DNA of 64,000 nt. Source: Deinococcus ficus (GTDB lineage: Bacteria; Deinococcota; Deinococci; Deinococcales; Deinococcaceae). Made by a program: the position numbers and the translations under genes. The notes under the pieces were generated by a model, which saw only the letters and a list, made by a program, of their open reading frames with translations, was not told the origin of the DNA and searched no databases. This document shows, one piece after another, positions 53,705 through 62,284 of this stretch (its first letter is position 1; each line of letters begins with the position of its first letter). The DNA is taken from NCBI RefSeq assembly GCF_003444775.1, contig NZ_CP021081.1:980001-1044000 (forward strand), read 5' to 3'.

Positions 53705-54229
53705 ATGCCTGAACTGCTCTGGCCCTCCGAACGGTACAAAGACAGCTTCCTGAACGCCGCGCGCGAGGCGCAGGAGGCCGGCAGCGGCCTGGGCGACACG
53801 CTCGCCCTGAACCTGCCCGCCGTCACCGCCGACTTCGCGGCCTACCTGAGCAGCCTGCGGCAGTACGAGCCGGGCCAGCCCCTGCCCGAGGGGTACGTGC
53901 ACAGCGAGACCCTCTGGCTGGTGGAGGGCGGCGAGTACCTGGGCCGCGTGAACCTCCGCCACACCCTGAACGCGCGCCTGCGCGAGTTCGGCGGGCACAT
54001 CGGGTACGAGATCCAGCCCTCGGCGCGGGGGCGCGGGTACGCCACCCAGGCCCTGCACCTCGCCCTGGAGCGCGCCCGGGACCTGGGCCTGGAGCGGGTG
54101 CTGCTCACCTGCGACGTGGTGAACCTGGGCTCCCGCCGCGTGATCGAGAAAGGGGGCGGCGTCCTGGAAGGGGAATTCACGGTCCCGGGGCACACCGAGC
54201 CCATCCGGCGGTACTGGATTCCCCTCTGA
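53705..54229 (+). CDS. GNAT-family N-acetyltransferase
   Basis: A 174-residue protein with the typical acetyl-CoA-binding loop [18 protein letters not shown] and a following motif [21 protein letters not shown]. It resembles the RimJ/RimL-like single-domain GNATs; the substrate is unknown. TAGGCT (53694-53699) lies 5 bases before the ATG, so the mRNA is likely leaderless. Confidence 0.88.
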   Translation: MPELLWPSERYKDSFLNAAREAQEAGSGLGDTLALNLPAVTADFAAYLSSLRQYEPGQPLPEGYVHSETLWLVEGGEYLGRVNLRHTLNARLREFGGHIGYEIQPSARGRGYATQALHLALERARDLGLERVLLTCDVVNLGSRRVIEKGGGVLEGEFTVPGHTEPIRRYWIPL

Positions 54230-54241
54230 CCCCGGGGCGCC

Positions 54242-54271
54242 TTGCCGGGGCGGGGGGCGGTCCGGTATACT
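54242..54271 (+). promoter_or_regulatory. rplS promoter
   Basis: TTGCCG (54242-54247), an 18-base spacer and TATACT (54266-54271) precede a leader of about 100 bases before rplS. No known ribosomal-protein leader structure was recognised in that leader. Confidence 0.7.
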
Positions 54272-54378
54272 TTCCCGGTTTGATTCCCGCCAAGCGGGGG
54301 TCAGTGAACTGGAGTAAGAACGTCCCTCCCGCGCCCAGGCCGGTTCGAGCGACGGTCCGCTGCCCGAAGGAGCAAAGC

Positions 54379-54834
54379 ATGCAGAACCAGGTGAAAGTCA
54401 ACCGTGGCGCCATCCTCCGCGCCGTTGAGCAGCCCCACATCAAGACCGACGCGCCCGACTTCCGCCCCGGCGACACCGTCCGCGTGGAAACCAAGGTCGT
54501 GGAAGGCAACCGCACCCGCAACCAGGCCTTCGAGGGCGTCGTGATCGCCATCAACGGCACGGGCAGCCGCAAGAGCTTCACCGTCCGCAAGATCTCCTTC
54601 GGTGAAGGCGTGGAGCGCGTGTTCCCCTTCAGCAGCCCTCTGCTCGCCAAGGTCACCGTGCTCGAGCGCGGCAAGGTCCGCCGCGCCAAGCTGTACTACC
54701 TGCGCGACCTGCGCGGCAAGGCCGCCCGCATCAAGAATGATCGCAGCCGCGTGATGAAGGATGCCGCGCGCGCCCAGGCCCAGAAGGCCAGCGCTGCCGC
54801 GGCCGAAGCGGCCCCCGAAGCCCAGGGCGAATAA
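54379..54834 (+). CDS. rplS: Ribosomal protein L19
   Basis: A 151-residue 50S subunit protein: [42 protein letters not shown] and [30 protein letters not shown] are diagnostic. The C-terminus carries an Ala/Glu-rich extension (about residues 120-151) beyond the usual end, as in Deinococcus-Thermus L19. AAGGAG lies 6 bases before the ATG. An upstream in-frame start at 54280 lies in the leader and is rejected. Confidence 0.97.
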   Translation: MQNQVKVNRGAILRAVEQPHIKTDAPDFRPGDTVRVETKVVEGNRTRNQAFEGVVIAINGTGSRKSFTVRKISFGEGVERVFPFSSPLLAKVTVLERGKVRRAKLYYLRDLRGKAARIKNDRSRVMKDAARAQAQKASAAAAEAAPEAQGE

Positions 54835-54850
54835 GCCCCGGCTTCATCCG

Positions 54851-54885
54851 AAACGCCGCCTGCCCCCCTGGGGTGGGCGGCGTTT
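54851..54885 (+). terminator. rplS terminator
   Basis: AAACGCCGCC (54851-54860) pairs with GGCGGCGTTT (54876-54885). The loop can pair further through C4/G4, and a short T-containing tract follows. Confidence 0.75.
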
Positions 54886-54915
54886 CCCTTTCCCTACGGC
54901 TGCTACCCTCCGGAC

Positions 54916-55725
54916 GTGACCCACTCCCGCTCCCCCCGCGCCCTGCCCGCCGGCCTGCCGCTGCTGCTCGCCTTCGACCTGGACGGCACCCTGATTCCCG
55001 AACTGGCCACCACCGTCCCGGAGACGTCCGTGCAGGCCCTGGCGCGGCTGCGGGCGCTGGGCGTGAAGGTCGCCGTGATCACCGGCCGCGACACGCTGCC
55101 CCGCGCGGTCATGCAGGCCGCGCAGCCGGACGCCGTGAGCACCAACAACGGCGGCCGGATCGAACTGCACGGGGAACTGCACACCGAGGCCCGCTTCAGC
55201 GCCGAGGATCTGGAGGCCGTGCTCGCCCATGAACTGCACGACGCGCGGGTGGTGATTTTCACCCGCGACGGCCTGTACGTGGACCTGCCGGCCGGCGCGC
55301 CGCCCGAGGCGTGGATGCTCGCCCGCGGGTACCGCCCGCTGGCCGAGGCGCCCCGCGAGGGCATCCTGAAGGTCGGGTTCTACCACCCGCGCGTGGCGGA
55401 TCTGGCGGGCCGGCTGCGCCGCACGCACCCCCACCTGGTCCTGACGGGCGCGCAGGCCCCGTACACCGAATTCCTGACCGTCACGCCCGAGGGCGCGCAC
55501 AAGGGCGCCGCCCTGACCCTGATCGCGGACGCGCTGGGCATCCCGCACGACCGGACCGTGGCCTTCGGGGACAGCGACAACGACGTCGCCATGCTGGAGG
55601 TCGCCGGGTATGCCGTGCAGTCCGGCACGCTGCCGCTCCTGGCCGGGCACGCCGACGCCCAGGTGGGCGGCCCGGACAGGCTGGGCGAGTACCTGCACGC
55701 CCTGGCCGACCGCCTGGAAGGCTGA
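54916..55725 (+). CDS. Cof-type HAD-superfamily phosphatase
   Basis: A 269-residue hydrolase: catalytic LLLAFDLDGTLIPE (Asp21 nucleophile, Asp23), ITGRD (motif II region), KGAALTLIADALGI and FGDSDNDVAMLEVAGYAV (motif IV). It has a cap domain between residues 90 and 190. Substrates of this class are sugar phosphates and related compounds. The GTG start is 6 bases after TACCCT (54904-54909), a leaderless signature. Confidence 0.88.
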   Translation: MTHSRSPRALPAGLPLLLAFDLDGTLIPELATTVPETSVQALARLRALGVKVAVITGRDTLPRAVMQAAQPDAVSTNNGGRIELHGELHTEARFSAEDLEAVLAHELHDARVVIFTRDGLYVDLPAGAPPEAWMLARGYRPLAEAPREGILKVGFYHPRVADLAGRLRRTHPHLVLTGAQAPYTEFLTVTPEGAHKGAALTLIADALGIPHDRTVAFGDSDNDVAMLEVAGYAVQSGTLPLLAGHADAQVGGPDRLGEYLHALADRLEG

Positions 55726-55741
55726 ACGGCACACAGGTGAA

Positions 55742-55771
55742 GGCCGGACACCCTAAATGGGGTATCCGGCC
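55742..55771. terminator. Bidirectional terminator between convergent genes
   Basis: GGCCGGA (55742-55748) pairs with TCCGGCC (55765-55771), extended inward through ACCC/GGGG with one mismatch. It lies between the HAD gene (+) and the small gene at 55787 (-). Confidence 0.7.
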
Positions 55772-55786
55772 TCTTCCTTGCGAGTA

Positions 55787-56008
55787 TCAGCCCTGCTCGG
55801 TGGCGGGCACGTTCCGGGCTTCCTCGACGTCCCGCTGCTCCTTGCGGCCGTCGTGCTCGGTGTTGCGGGCGGCGTTCGCCTCGCGGTCGTTCACGCCCTT
55901 GAACGAGGGCTTCTCGTCGTGCCGGATCTCGTGCACTTCCTTCTTGTTGCGGTCGTAGTCCTGGGGCTGGCTGGTGTGGCCGCTGTTCTTGTCGTCTTTG
56001 TCGGGCAT
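55787..56008 (-). CDS. Small, highly hydrophilic protein of unknown function
   Basis: A 73-residue protein (MPDKDDKNSGHTSQPQDYDR ... NVPATEQG) with almost no hydrophobic residues and rich in Asp, Glu, Lys, Arg, Asn and Gln, so it is predicted to be disordered. It has no recognised family but resembles hydrophilin-like stress proteins in composition. The ATG lies 6 bases after CACACT on the minus strand, and a good terminator follows the stop, which supports a genuine single gene. Confidence 0.72.
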   Translation of the reverse strand: MPDKDDKNSGHTSQPQDYDRNKKEVHEIRHDEKPSFKGVNDREANAARNTEHDGRKEQRDVEEARNVPATEQG

Positions 56009-56064
56009 GCCCGGAGTGTGCCACCGGGGGGCAGGCTGAACAGTTGTGAAGCCTCAAGCCGCGT

Positions 56065-56553
56065 TCACGCAGGCCCGCCGGGTGAAGGCCACGTGAACAC
56101 CAGCACCCGGGGATGCGACCCGTCCGGGTCCGTCCAGGCGGCCACACCCTCGCCCGACGGCACCCACCCCAGCCGCGCGTACAGGCGCTGCGCGGCCCGG
56201 TTCTTCTCCTGCACCTGCAAGGTGAGCACGCCACCCCGCCGCGCCCCCTCGGCCTGCGCGGCCCGCATCAGCTGCTCGGCCAGGCGCTGCCCGCGCGCCT
56301 CCGGCGCCACGAACAGCCGCTTGACCTCCAGCCCGCCGCCCTCTCCGGGCGCGCGGCACAGCAGCACCTGACCGGCCGGCACGCCCCCCACCACCCCCAC
56401 CCAGGCCGCGAGGGGCGCGCCGCCCTGCACGAAGGCGAGCGGGTTCTGCGGCCACACCGACGGGTACCCGTCCTGCTCGTGCACGCGCCGCAGCGCCGCC
56501 ACCAGGGCCGGAAGGTCCCCGGGGACCCGTGGCCGGAGCCCACCCCCCGTCAT
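56065..56553 (-). CDS. GNAT-family N-acetyltransferase
   Basis: A 162-residue protein with LEVKRLFVAPEARGQRLAEQLM (strand 4 and the Q/R-x-x-G-x-A-like CoA loop) and LTLQVQEKNRAAQRLYARLGW (motif B), a standard single-domain GNAT. The substrate is unknown. The ATG at 56553 gives MTGGGLRPRVPGDLPAL, a typical start. Confidence 0.87.
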   Translation of the reverse strand: MTGGGLRPRVPGDLPALVAALRRVHEQDGYPSVWPQNPLAFVQGGAPLAAWVGVVGGVPAGQVLLCRAPGEGGGLEVKRLFVAPEARGQRLAEQLMRAAQAEGARRGGVLTLQVQEKNRAAQRLYARLGWVPSGEGVAAWTDPDGSHPRVLVFTWPSPGGPA

Positions 56554-56618
56554 GCCCGCCCCCGGTGCGGGGCACCCGTCCGGCGCCGGGGGCCGCCCGC
56601 ATGGCAGAGTGGGAGGCG

Positions 56619-57392
56619 ATGAGACTCGCGGTGATCTCCGACGTTCACGGCAACGCCTTCGCGCTGGACGCCGTGCTCCAGGACCTGCGCGCGGAGGCCC
56701 CCGACCTGATCGTGAACCTGGGCGACCAGGTGGAGGGCTCCGCCGACCCCGCCCGCGCCGCCGCCCTGCAGGCCGAACTGGCCGCCGGGGGCGCCGTGGA
56801 GATCCGGGGCAACAACGAGGAGAAATTCTGGCCGGGCGGCAGGCGTCACCCCATCAGTGTGCACATGGGCGAGTGGCTGGGCACGCAACTGGACCCGGCC
56901 ACGATTCAGCACCTGGCCGCACTGCCCCGCGAGACGTGCGTCGCCGGCGGGCGGGTGTACGCCTGCCACGGCACGCCAGACAGCACCTGGCACATGCTGC
57001 TGTGGGCCTGGCACCCCGACCCCACCCACCCGCAGGGCGGCTGCTACCACGCCCGGGACGCCCGGGAACTGCGCCGCATCGTGGCCCCGCTGGAGGCCGA
57101 GGTGGTGCTGTGCGGGCACACCCACCGCCCCGGCCTGACCCGCGTGGGAGACACCCTGGTCGTGAACGCCGGGGCGGTCAGCGACCAGGTGGACGGCGAC
57201 CCCCGCGCCCGCTGGACCCTGCTGGAACAGGGCCGTGGCGGGCGCTGGACCGTGGACTTCCGAACCGTGCCGTACGACGTGCAGGCCGCTGTGGCGTGGT
57301 CCCGGGCGCACTCGCCGTTCGGCGAGGCCGAGGCGCAGCTGCTCGAGAGCGGCGAGATGACCGCCCGGTCCCGCACCATTCCCGCCGAGTAG
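56619..57392 (+). CDS. Calcineurin-like metallophosphoesterase
   Basis: A 257-residue phosphoesterase: MRLAVISDVHGNAFALDAVL (first Asp/His metal ligands), NLGDQVEG, EIRGNNEE (Asn/His-type motif), VYACHGTPD and VVLCGHTHRPGL. This is the YfcE/DR1281-like single-domain group. Earlier in-frame starts exist (56601, 56529), but the conserved strand begins at 56619. GGGAGG lies close before this ATG and CAGAGT 8 bases before. Confidence 0.87.
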   Translation: MRLAVISDVHGNAFALDAVLQDLRAEAPDLIVNLGDQVEGSADPARAAALQAELAAGGAVEIRGNNEEKFWPGGRRHPISVHMGEWLGTQLDPATIQHLAALPRETCVAGGRVYACHGTPDSTWHMLLWAWHPDPTHPQGGCYHARDARELRRIVAPLEAEVVLCGHTHRPGLTRVGDTLVVNAGAVSDQVDGDPRARWTLLEQGRGGRWTVDFRTVPYDVQAAVAWSRAHSPFGEAEAQLLESGEMTARSRTIPAE

Positions 57393-57400
57393 GCCCCGGC

Positions 57401-58171
57401 TCAGTCCTGCGCCGGTCCGCCCTCAGCCAGTTCCTCGCCCTGCGGGGCGTGGCGGGGGGCGGCGGTGCCGCGTTCGGCGGCGTCGTCCACCTTCCACTTC
57501 ACCTGCCGCAGGAAGCCGCGGAACAGCCGGCTTTCGGCGCTGCTCATCAGCGCTCGGTCCAGCAGCGCCCGCCACAGCCGCAGGGTGTGCCGGGCCCGCA
57601 CGGCGTCGGTGTAGCCGATCAGCTGCATGGTCTCGTGCAGGTGCCCGTACATGGCCTCCATCTCCTCGCGGGTGGCGGTCTTGCGGGTCAGTTCGGGCGG
57701 CTCGTCCTGCCCCTGCAGGAACTCGTAGCACACCAGCAGCACCGCCTGCGCGAGGTTCAGGCTGGCGTAGTCCCCGGTGGGGATGCGCACAGCCATCTGG
57801 CACTGCTCCAGGTCACTGTTGATCAGGCCCGTCTCCTCCGGCCCGAACACCAGCGCGGGCGCCGCGGCGTCCCGCACGAAGGGCCGCACCAGCGCCGGGT
57901 GCCGGGGTGGCGGCAGGTCCGCGCGCTGCCGGGCGGTGGTGCCCACGCTCAGGTCGCGGTCGGCCAGGGCGTCGCGCAGCGTCGGGTACACCCGCGCGGC
58001 CCGCAGGATGCCTTCGGCGTGCACGGCCATCGCCACGGACTGGCTGTCCAGGTAATCGCAGCGGGGCGCGACGATCCGCAGGTCGCTGGCGCCCATGTTC
58101 AGCATGGCGCGGGCCGCCGAGCCGACGTTGCCGGGCGTTTTCGGAGAGACGAGGACCACCGCGAGATTCAC
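57401..58171 (-). CDS. TrmJ-like SPOUT RNA methyltransferase
   Basis: A 256-residue enzyme: NLAVVLVSPKTPGNVGSAARAM (motif 1), ALVFGPEETGLINSDL (motif 2) and IPTGDYASLNLAQAVLLVCYE (motif 3) define the TrmH/TrmJ knot. TrmJ methylates ribose at position 32 of tRNA. A Gln/Pro-rich C-terminal tail is present. The GTG at 58171 lies 7 bases after TAGCAT (plus 58179-58184), so the long upstream open frame is not used. Confidence 0.87.
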   Translation of the reverse strand: MNLAVVLVSPKTPGNVGSAARAMLNMGASDLRIVAPRCDYLDSQSVAMAVHAEGILRAARVYPTLRDALADRDLSVGTTARQRADLPPPRHPALVRPFVRDAAAPALVFGPEETGLINSDLEQCQMAVRIPTGDYASLNLAQAVLLVCYEFLQGQDEPPELTRKTATREEMEAMYGHLHETMQLIGYTDAVRARHTLRLWRALLDRALMSSAESRLFRGFLRQVKWKVDDAAERGTAAPRHAPQGEELAEGGPAQD

Positions 58172-58215
58172 GCCGGGGATGCTACCGCGTTCCGGCGCAT
58201 GGGCGGCCCCGCCGC

Positions 58216-59040
58216 TCAGGTGCCCGCGGCGTAGATGGGGTTTTCCAGTTCCACGCCCAGCCCCAGGCCCAGGTCGGCGGCCAGTTCCTCCGGGGTGTCC
58301 CCCCAGGATTCCACGCTCACGTCCGTGAAGCCCGCCTCGCGCGCCAGCGCGCACACGCCCAGCAGCAGCGCGGCGCGCAGCCCGCTGCCGCGCATGTCGG
58401 GCCGCACGCCGGGCGCGTCGATGCGCAGGTACCCGTCCTCCCGCGCGGCGCGGCACAGGCCCGCCGCGCGGCCCCCGGCGTCCACCGCGATCAGGCTCAG
58501 GGCGGAATCGAAGCCGCCCGCGCCCTCCTCGGCCGCCGCCGCGGCGACCGCGTGATGCCCGATGCGGTCCTCGTAGGTGCCCAGCGCGTCCAGGCGCGTG
58601 GCGAGGTCCGGCACGTCCGACAGGCGCCGCAGGGTCACGCCCTCCGGGCCGGGCGCGGCGGCGGTGGGCGTCGGCCCGGCCAGCATGCGGTACGCCGCCA
58701 CCTCCCGCAGCCCCGCGCCCGAGAGCGCCCCGGCCGGCAGCATCAGGCCGTCCGCGAAGGCGTACACCCGGCCCAGTTCGGCGCGCGCGGCCTCCACCAG
58801 CGCCTGCGCCACCGCTTCCCCGTGCTCGCCGTCCAGGCTGCCGCCCATCAGTTCCATCCCGTGCGCCGGGCTGGGCCGCGCGCCCAGGGCGCCCAGCGCC
58901 TCTCCGGATTCGTCCAGCGCCACCCACGCGGCGCGCAGTTCGGCCTCCAGCCACCCCAGGTCGCCGGCCGGCGTGCCGTACAGCGCGGCGAACACATCCA
59001 GAACTCGGGAGGGCGGGGCAGGGGAGACCGTGAACGTCAT
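58216..59040 (-). CDS. GNAT-like acetyltransferase (tandem domain)
   Basis: A 274-residue protein with a degenerate N-terminal GNAT half and a better C-terminal one: LSLIAVDAGGRAAGLCRAA, LRIDAPGVRPDMRGSGLRAALLLG (CoA loop) and VSVESWGDTPEELAADLGLGL. The substrate is unknown. TACGCT lies 7 bases before the ATG (plus 59048-59053). Confidence 0.82.
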   Translation of the reverse strand: MTFTVSPAPPSRVLDVFAALYGTPAGDLGWLEAELRAAWVALDESGEALGALGARPSPAHGMELMGGSLDGEHGEAVAQALVEAARAELGRVYAFADGLMLPAGALSGAGLREVAAYRMLAGPTPTAAAPGPEGVTLRRLSDVPDLATRLDALGTYEDRIGHHAVAAAAAEEGAGGFDSALSLIAVDAGGRAAGLCRAAREDGYLRIDAPGVRPDMRGSGLRAALLLGVCALAREAGFTDVSVESWGDTPEELAADLGLGLGVELENPIYAAGT

Positions 59041-59143
59041 GCCCGGCAGCGTAGCAGCCCCCGCCCGGCCCCACCCGGCCCGGCCAAGGGTCCGTCAATG
59101 CCGTTCAGGCCAGCCCTGGCGATGCGGCGCGTACCCTGGCGGC

Positions 59144-59860
59144 ATGACCACCCCCGACTCCAGCCGGCCCCGCACAGTGCTGATGTTGCACGCCTACCCC
59201 CTGAACGCCCGCATGTGGGACGACCAGAAGGCCGCCCTGGAGGCCGCCGGGCTCACCGTGCTCGCCCCGGACCTGCCGGGCTTCGGCGCGGCGCCCGGCG
59301 CCATGACCAGCCTGGAGGAGACGGCCGCTGACCTGCTCGCCACCCTGCCCGCCGGACCGCTCGCCCTGGTGGGCCTCAGCATGGGCGGGTACCTGGCTAT
59401 GGAGCTGCTCGCGCAGGCCCCGGACCGGTTCGCGCGGGTGGTGCTGGCCGACACGACCCTGCGCGCCGACCCTCCCGAGAAGGTCCAGGACCGCCACGCC
59501 CAGGCCGACCGCGTCCTGGAAGAAGGCCCCGGGTTCCTGATGGACGCCGCCCGCGACGAGCACCCGGCCGCCACCTTCAGGCGGGTGCAGCCCATGATCG
59601 AGGCCGCCACGCCCGAGGGCGTGGCCGGGGCGCTGCGTGCCATGGCCGCGCGCGGCGAGAGCCGCAGCGTACTGGCCGGCCTGCACGTGCCGCTGCTGGT
59701 GCTCGTCGGCGCGGATGACCCCGTCACCCCGCCCGACCGCGCGCAGGAAATCGCGGACGCCGGACGCGGGGACCTGGTCGTGATCCCCGGCGCCCGGCAC
59801 CTGTCGAACCTGGACCAGCCCGCCGCGTTCACTCAGGCGCTGCTGGACTTCCTGACCTGA
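59144..59860 (+). CDS. Alpha/beta hydrolase with intact catalytic triad
   Basis: A 238-residue hydrolase: VLMLHAYPLNARMWDDQ (oxyanion), LPGFGAAPG, the nucleophile elbow LVGLSMGGYLAMELL, acid in LVGADDPVTPP and His in PGARHLSNLDQP. The substrate is unknown; the esterase-like or MenH-like group fits. The ATG lies 6 bases after TACCCT (59132-59137). It is convergent with glgA, 3 bases apart. Confidence 0.88.
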   Translation: MTTPDSSRPRTVLMLHAYPLNARMWDDQKAALEAAGLTVLAPDLPGFGAAPGAMTSLEETAADLLATLPAGPLALVGLSMGGYLAMELLAQAPDRFARVVLADTTLRADPPEKVQDRHAQADRVLEEGPGFLMDAARDEHPAATFRRVQPMIEAATPEGVAGALRAMAARGESRSVLAGLHVPLLVLVGADDPVTPPDRAQEIADAGRGDLVVIPGARHLSNLDQPAAFTQALLDFLT

Positions 59861-59863
59861 GCC

Positions 59864-61210
59864 TCAGGCCGCCGGGCCCGCCACCCGGCGGTACAGGTCC
59901 AGGTACTGCGCGGCCGGGCCCGCCCAGCTGAACTCCAGGTTCATGGCCCTCTCCACGCGCGCCGCCCACCCGGCCGGGTCGTTCAGGGCGGCCAGGGCCT
60001 GCGCGGCCGCGCCGGTCAGCGCCTCGGGCGTGGCCTCGCTGAACCGGAAGCCGACATCGTGTGGCACGGTGTCCACCAGCCCCCCCGTCTCCCGCACGAC
60101 CGGCAACGTCCCGTAGCGCATGGCGATCATCTGCGAGAGTCCGCACGGCTCGAAGCGGCTGGGCATCGCGAACGCCTGCGCGCCCGCGTAGATGCGGTGC
60201 GCCAGCCCCTCCTGCAGGCCCTCCGCGAAGGTCACGCGCGGATGCTGCGCCCAGCCCCGGAACGCCGCCGTGAGCAGCGGGTCCCCGCCGCCCAGCACCA
60301 CCACGTTCCAGTCCTGCGTGAGGTCCGGCAGCGCCTCCAGCAGCAGGTCCATGCCCTTCTGCCCGGCCAGCCGGCTCACGGTACCCAGCACCGGCGCGCC
60401 GTCCAGGCCCAGCTCGGCCCGCAGCGCCGCCGTGGCCGCCGCCTTGCCCTTCAGGTCCGCGTAGGTCGGGATGTCCGGGTCGGTGCGCGGGTCCCAGCGG
60501 TCCTGGTCCAGGCCGTTCAGGATGCCGCTCAGGCGCCCCTCCAACGTCAGGCGCACCATCACGCCGTCCAGGCCCTCCCCGTACTGCGCCGTGGTGATCT
60601 CCTGCGCGTACTGCGGGCTCACCGTGGTCACGTGATCCGCGAACACCAGCCCCGCCTTCATCAGGTTCACGTCCCCGTGGTACTCCACGCCCTCCACGCC
60701 CAGCATCCCGCCCGGCAGGCCCAGCCACGCGGCCGCCTCCGGCAGGTTCCAGCGGCCCTGATACTGCAGGTTGTGCACCGTGAACACGCTGCGCAGCCCC
60801 AGCAGCCGCGCGTGCGCCACCACCAGCCCCGCCTGCCAGTCGTGCCCGTGCAGGACGTCCGGCATCAGGTCCAGCGCCCGCAGGACCGGCAGGGCCGCCC
60901 GGCCGAACTGCGAGAAGCGCCACACGTCATCGTCGTGGTACAGGCCCGGGCGCCCGAACTCCTCCAGGCCCAGGAACAGGAACTGCACGCCGTCCTGCGT
61001 CAGGCGCCCTACCCGCACCGGGCCCACGCCCGGCACCACGCCCCGCCACACCTCTTCCGGTGCCCCCGCCAGGTCCGCGTACCAGGGACTCAGGACCACG
61101 GCCTCGGCCCCCTGCCGGGCCTGCACGGGTGGCAGCGCTCCCAGCACGTCCCCCAGGCCACCCGACCGCGAGAACGGAAAGACCTCGGACGCCACATGCA
61201 CCACTCGCAT
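59864..61210 (-). CDS. glgA: Glycogen synthase (ADP-glucose type)
   Basis: A 448-residue GT5 enzyme that elongates alpha-1,4-glucan. The N-terminus has MRVVHVASEVFPFSRSGGLG, where the usual Lys of KxGGL is Arg. Later motifs include VLHGHDWQAGLV, FTVHNLQYQG and the C-terminal donor site AMPSRFEPCGLSQMIAMRYG, TLPVVRETGGLVDTV. TACAGT (plus 61217-61222) precedes the ATG by 6 bases. The long upstream extension of the frame is not part of the gene. Confidence 0.94.
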   Translation of the reverse strand: MRVVHVASEVFPFSRSGGLGDVLGALPPVQARQGAEAVVLSPWYADLAGAPEEVWRGVVPGVGPVRVGRLTQDGVQFLFLGLEEFGRPGLYHDDDVWRFSQFGRAALPVLRALDLMPDVLHGHDWQAGLVVAHARLLGLRSVFTVHNLQYQGRWNLPEAAAWLGLPGGMLGVEGVEYHGDVNLMKAGLVFADHVTTVSPQYAQEITTAQYGEGLDGVMVRLTLEGRLSGILNGLDQDRWDPRTDPDIPTYADLKGKAAATAALRAELGLDGAPVLGTVSRLAGQKGMDLLLEALPDLTQDWNVVVLGGGDPLLTAAFRGWAQHPRVTFAEGLQEGLAHRIYAGAQAFAMPSRFEPCGLSQMIAMRYGTLPVVRETGGLVDTVPHDVGFRFSEATPEALTGAAAQALAALNDPAGWAARVERAMNLEFSWAGPAAQYLDLYRRVAGPAA

Positions 61211-61251
61211 ACCCGCACTGTACGCCCCGCTCCCCGCCTGACCCGCCGCGT

Positions 61252-61280
61252 TTGACAAACCCAGACAGCATTGATACTCT
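61252..61280 (+). promoter_or_regulatory. Promoter of the tRNA-Met/tRNA-Val unit
   Basis: A consensus TTGACA (61252-61257) is followed by the overlapping hexamers GATACT (61273-61278, 15-base spacer) and TACTCT (61275-61280, 17-base spacer). Transcription would begin about 60 bases before tRNA-Met. Confidence 0.7.
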
Positions 61281-61344
61281 TCCCCTCGCCCGAAGCAGGG
61301 CCTGCTCCCCGCAGCGGCCAAGGTCCACAGGTGCAATTCCCTCA

Positions 61345-61420
<76 letters not shown>

Positions 61421-61426
61421 ACATCA

Positions 61427-61501
61427 GGGCGGTTAGCTCAGTGGTAGAGCATTCGCTTCACACGCGAAGGGTCGTAGGTTCAAGTCCTATACCGCCCACC
61501 A
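61427..61501 (+). tRNA. tRNA-Val (anticodon CAC)
   Basis: A 75-base cloverleaf with encoded CCA. Acceptor GGGCGGT (61427-61433) pairs with ACCGCCC (61491-61497). The anticodon loop TTCACAC holds CAC at 61459-61461. It lies six bases after tRNA-Met and shares its promoter. An integrase gene follows at once, so its 3' end is the likely attachment site of the downstream island. Confidence 0.95.
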
Positions 61502-61506
61502 AATCA

Positions 61507-61540
61507 TCCCAGACGGCGAAAATCCGTTCTGGGACTTTTC
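61507..61540 (+). terminator. Intrinsic terminator after the tRNA genes
   Basis: TCCCAGACGG can pair with CCGTTCTGGGA around a short A-rich loop (61507-61534, one bulge), followed by CTTTTCTT. This is a textbook Rho-independent terminator. Confidence 0.8.
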
Positions 61541-61585
61541 TTATCTGGCTACCAGTCTGACGGTCAAACCTTCAGGAGGGTCGCT

Positions 61586-62266
61586 ATGAACATCCGTGAT
61601 GCCATCGAAGCTTTTTTGCTGGACCACCGCGCCAGAGGCAGTCGCCCCAGAACACTTGAGTGGCACCGGTACACGCTCAGCTACCTGCTCCGGGACAGCC
61701 AGGATGCCGAGGTCGCCACGCTCACTGTCTTCGTCATCAACCAGGCGCTAGCCCGAGAGGTTAAGCCCAACACCTTAGCCAATTACGAGCGGTCTCTACG
61801 GGCGTTTTGCGCATGGCTGGTCGGTGTGGAGCTTCTAGCCAAAGACCCGTTTAAAGGTCGGAAGCGGGCCAAGCAGGTGTTCGAGCCAAAGCGCGTGCTG
61901 ACGCCCCAGGAAATCTCGTTACTGTTTCAGGCGGCCAAGGCGGATAGACGGTGGAGATACCGAAACCCGGCTCTGCTGGCGGTATTCCTTGACTCGGGGT
62001 TACGAGCCTCAGAGGTGGCGCGCCTCAGTCTGGGTGACGTTGACTGGGAGACTGGGGTGCTGAAAGTGGAAGGCAAGACTGGACCCGGAACGGTTGCCAT
62101 CGGCCGGCAGACCCTACGTTTACTCAAGCGGTACGTAAGCCATGAACGGAAAGCGAGATGCACAACCCTCTTTGTTCACGCAGGTAAGCCCTTGAGCCAG
62201 CCCTCCTTGACCCGGTGGGCAAGGCGTCTCGGTGTGAGGGTGCCCCAATTGCGGTTCCAGCCGATT
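61586..62266 (+). pseudogene. Tyrosine-recombinase integrase truncated by an IS3-family element
   Basis: The N-terminal SAM-like core-binding domain (IRDAIEAFLLDHRARGSRPR to about residue 90) and the start of the catalytic domain are present, with the first catalytic Arg in LDSGLRASEVARLSL and the Lys strand VEGKTGPGTVAIG. The HxxR and active Tyr motifs are missing: at 62267 the frame enters IS sequence. AGGAGG lies before the ATG. Its place directly after tRNA-Val marks it as the integrase of an integrated island, now inactive. G+C is about 57% in the 60 bases I counted. Confidence 0.85.
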
Positions 62267-62284
62267 TGCAAATCTCAGCGTACC

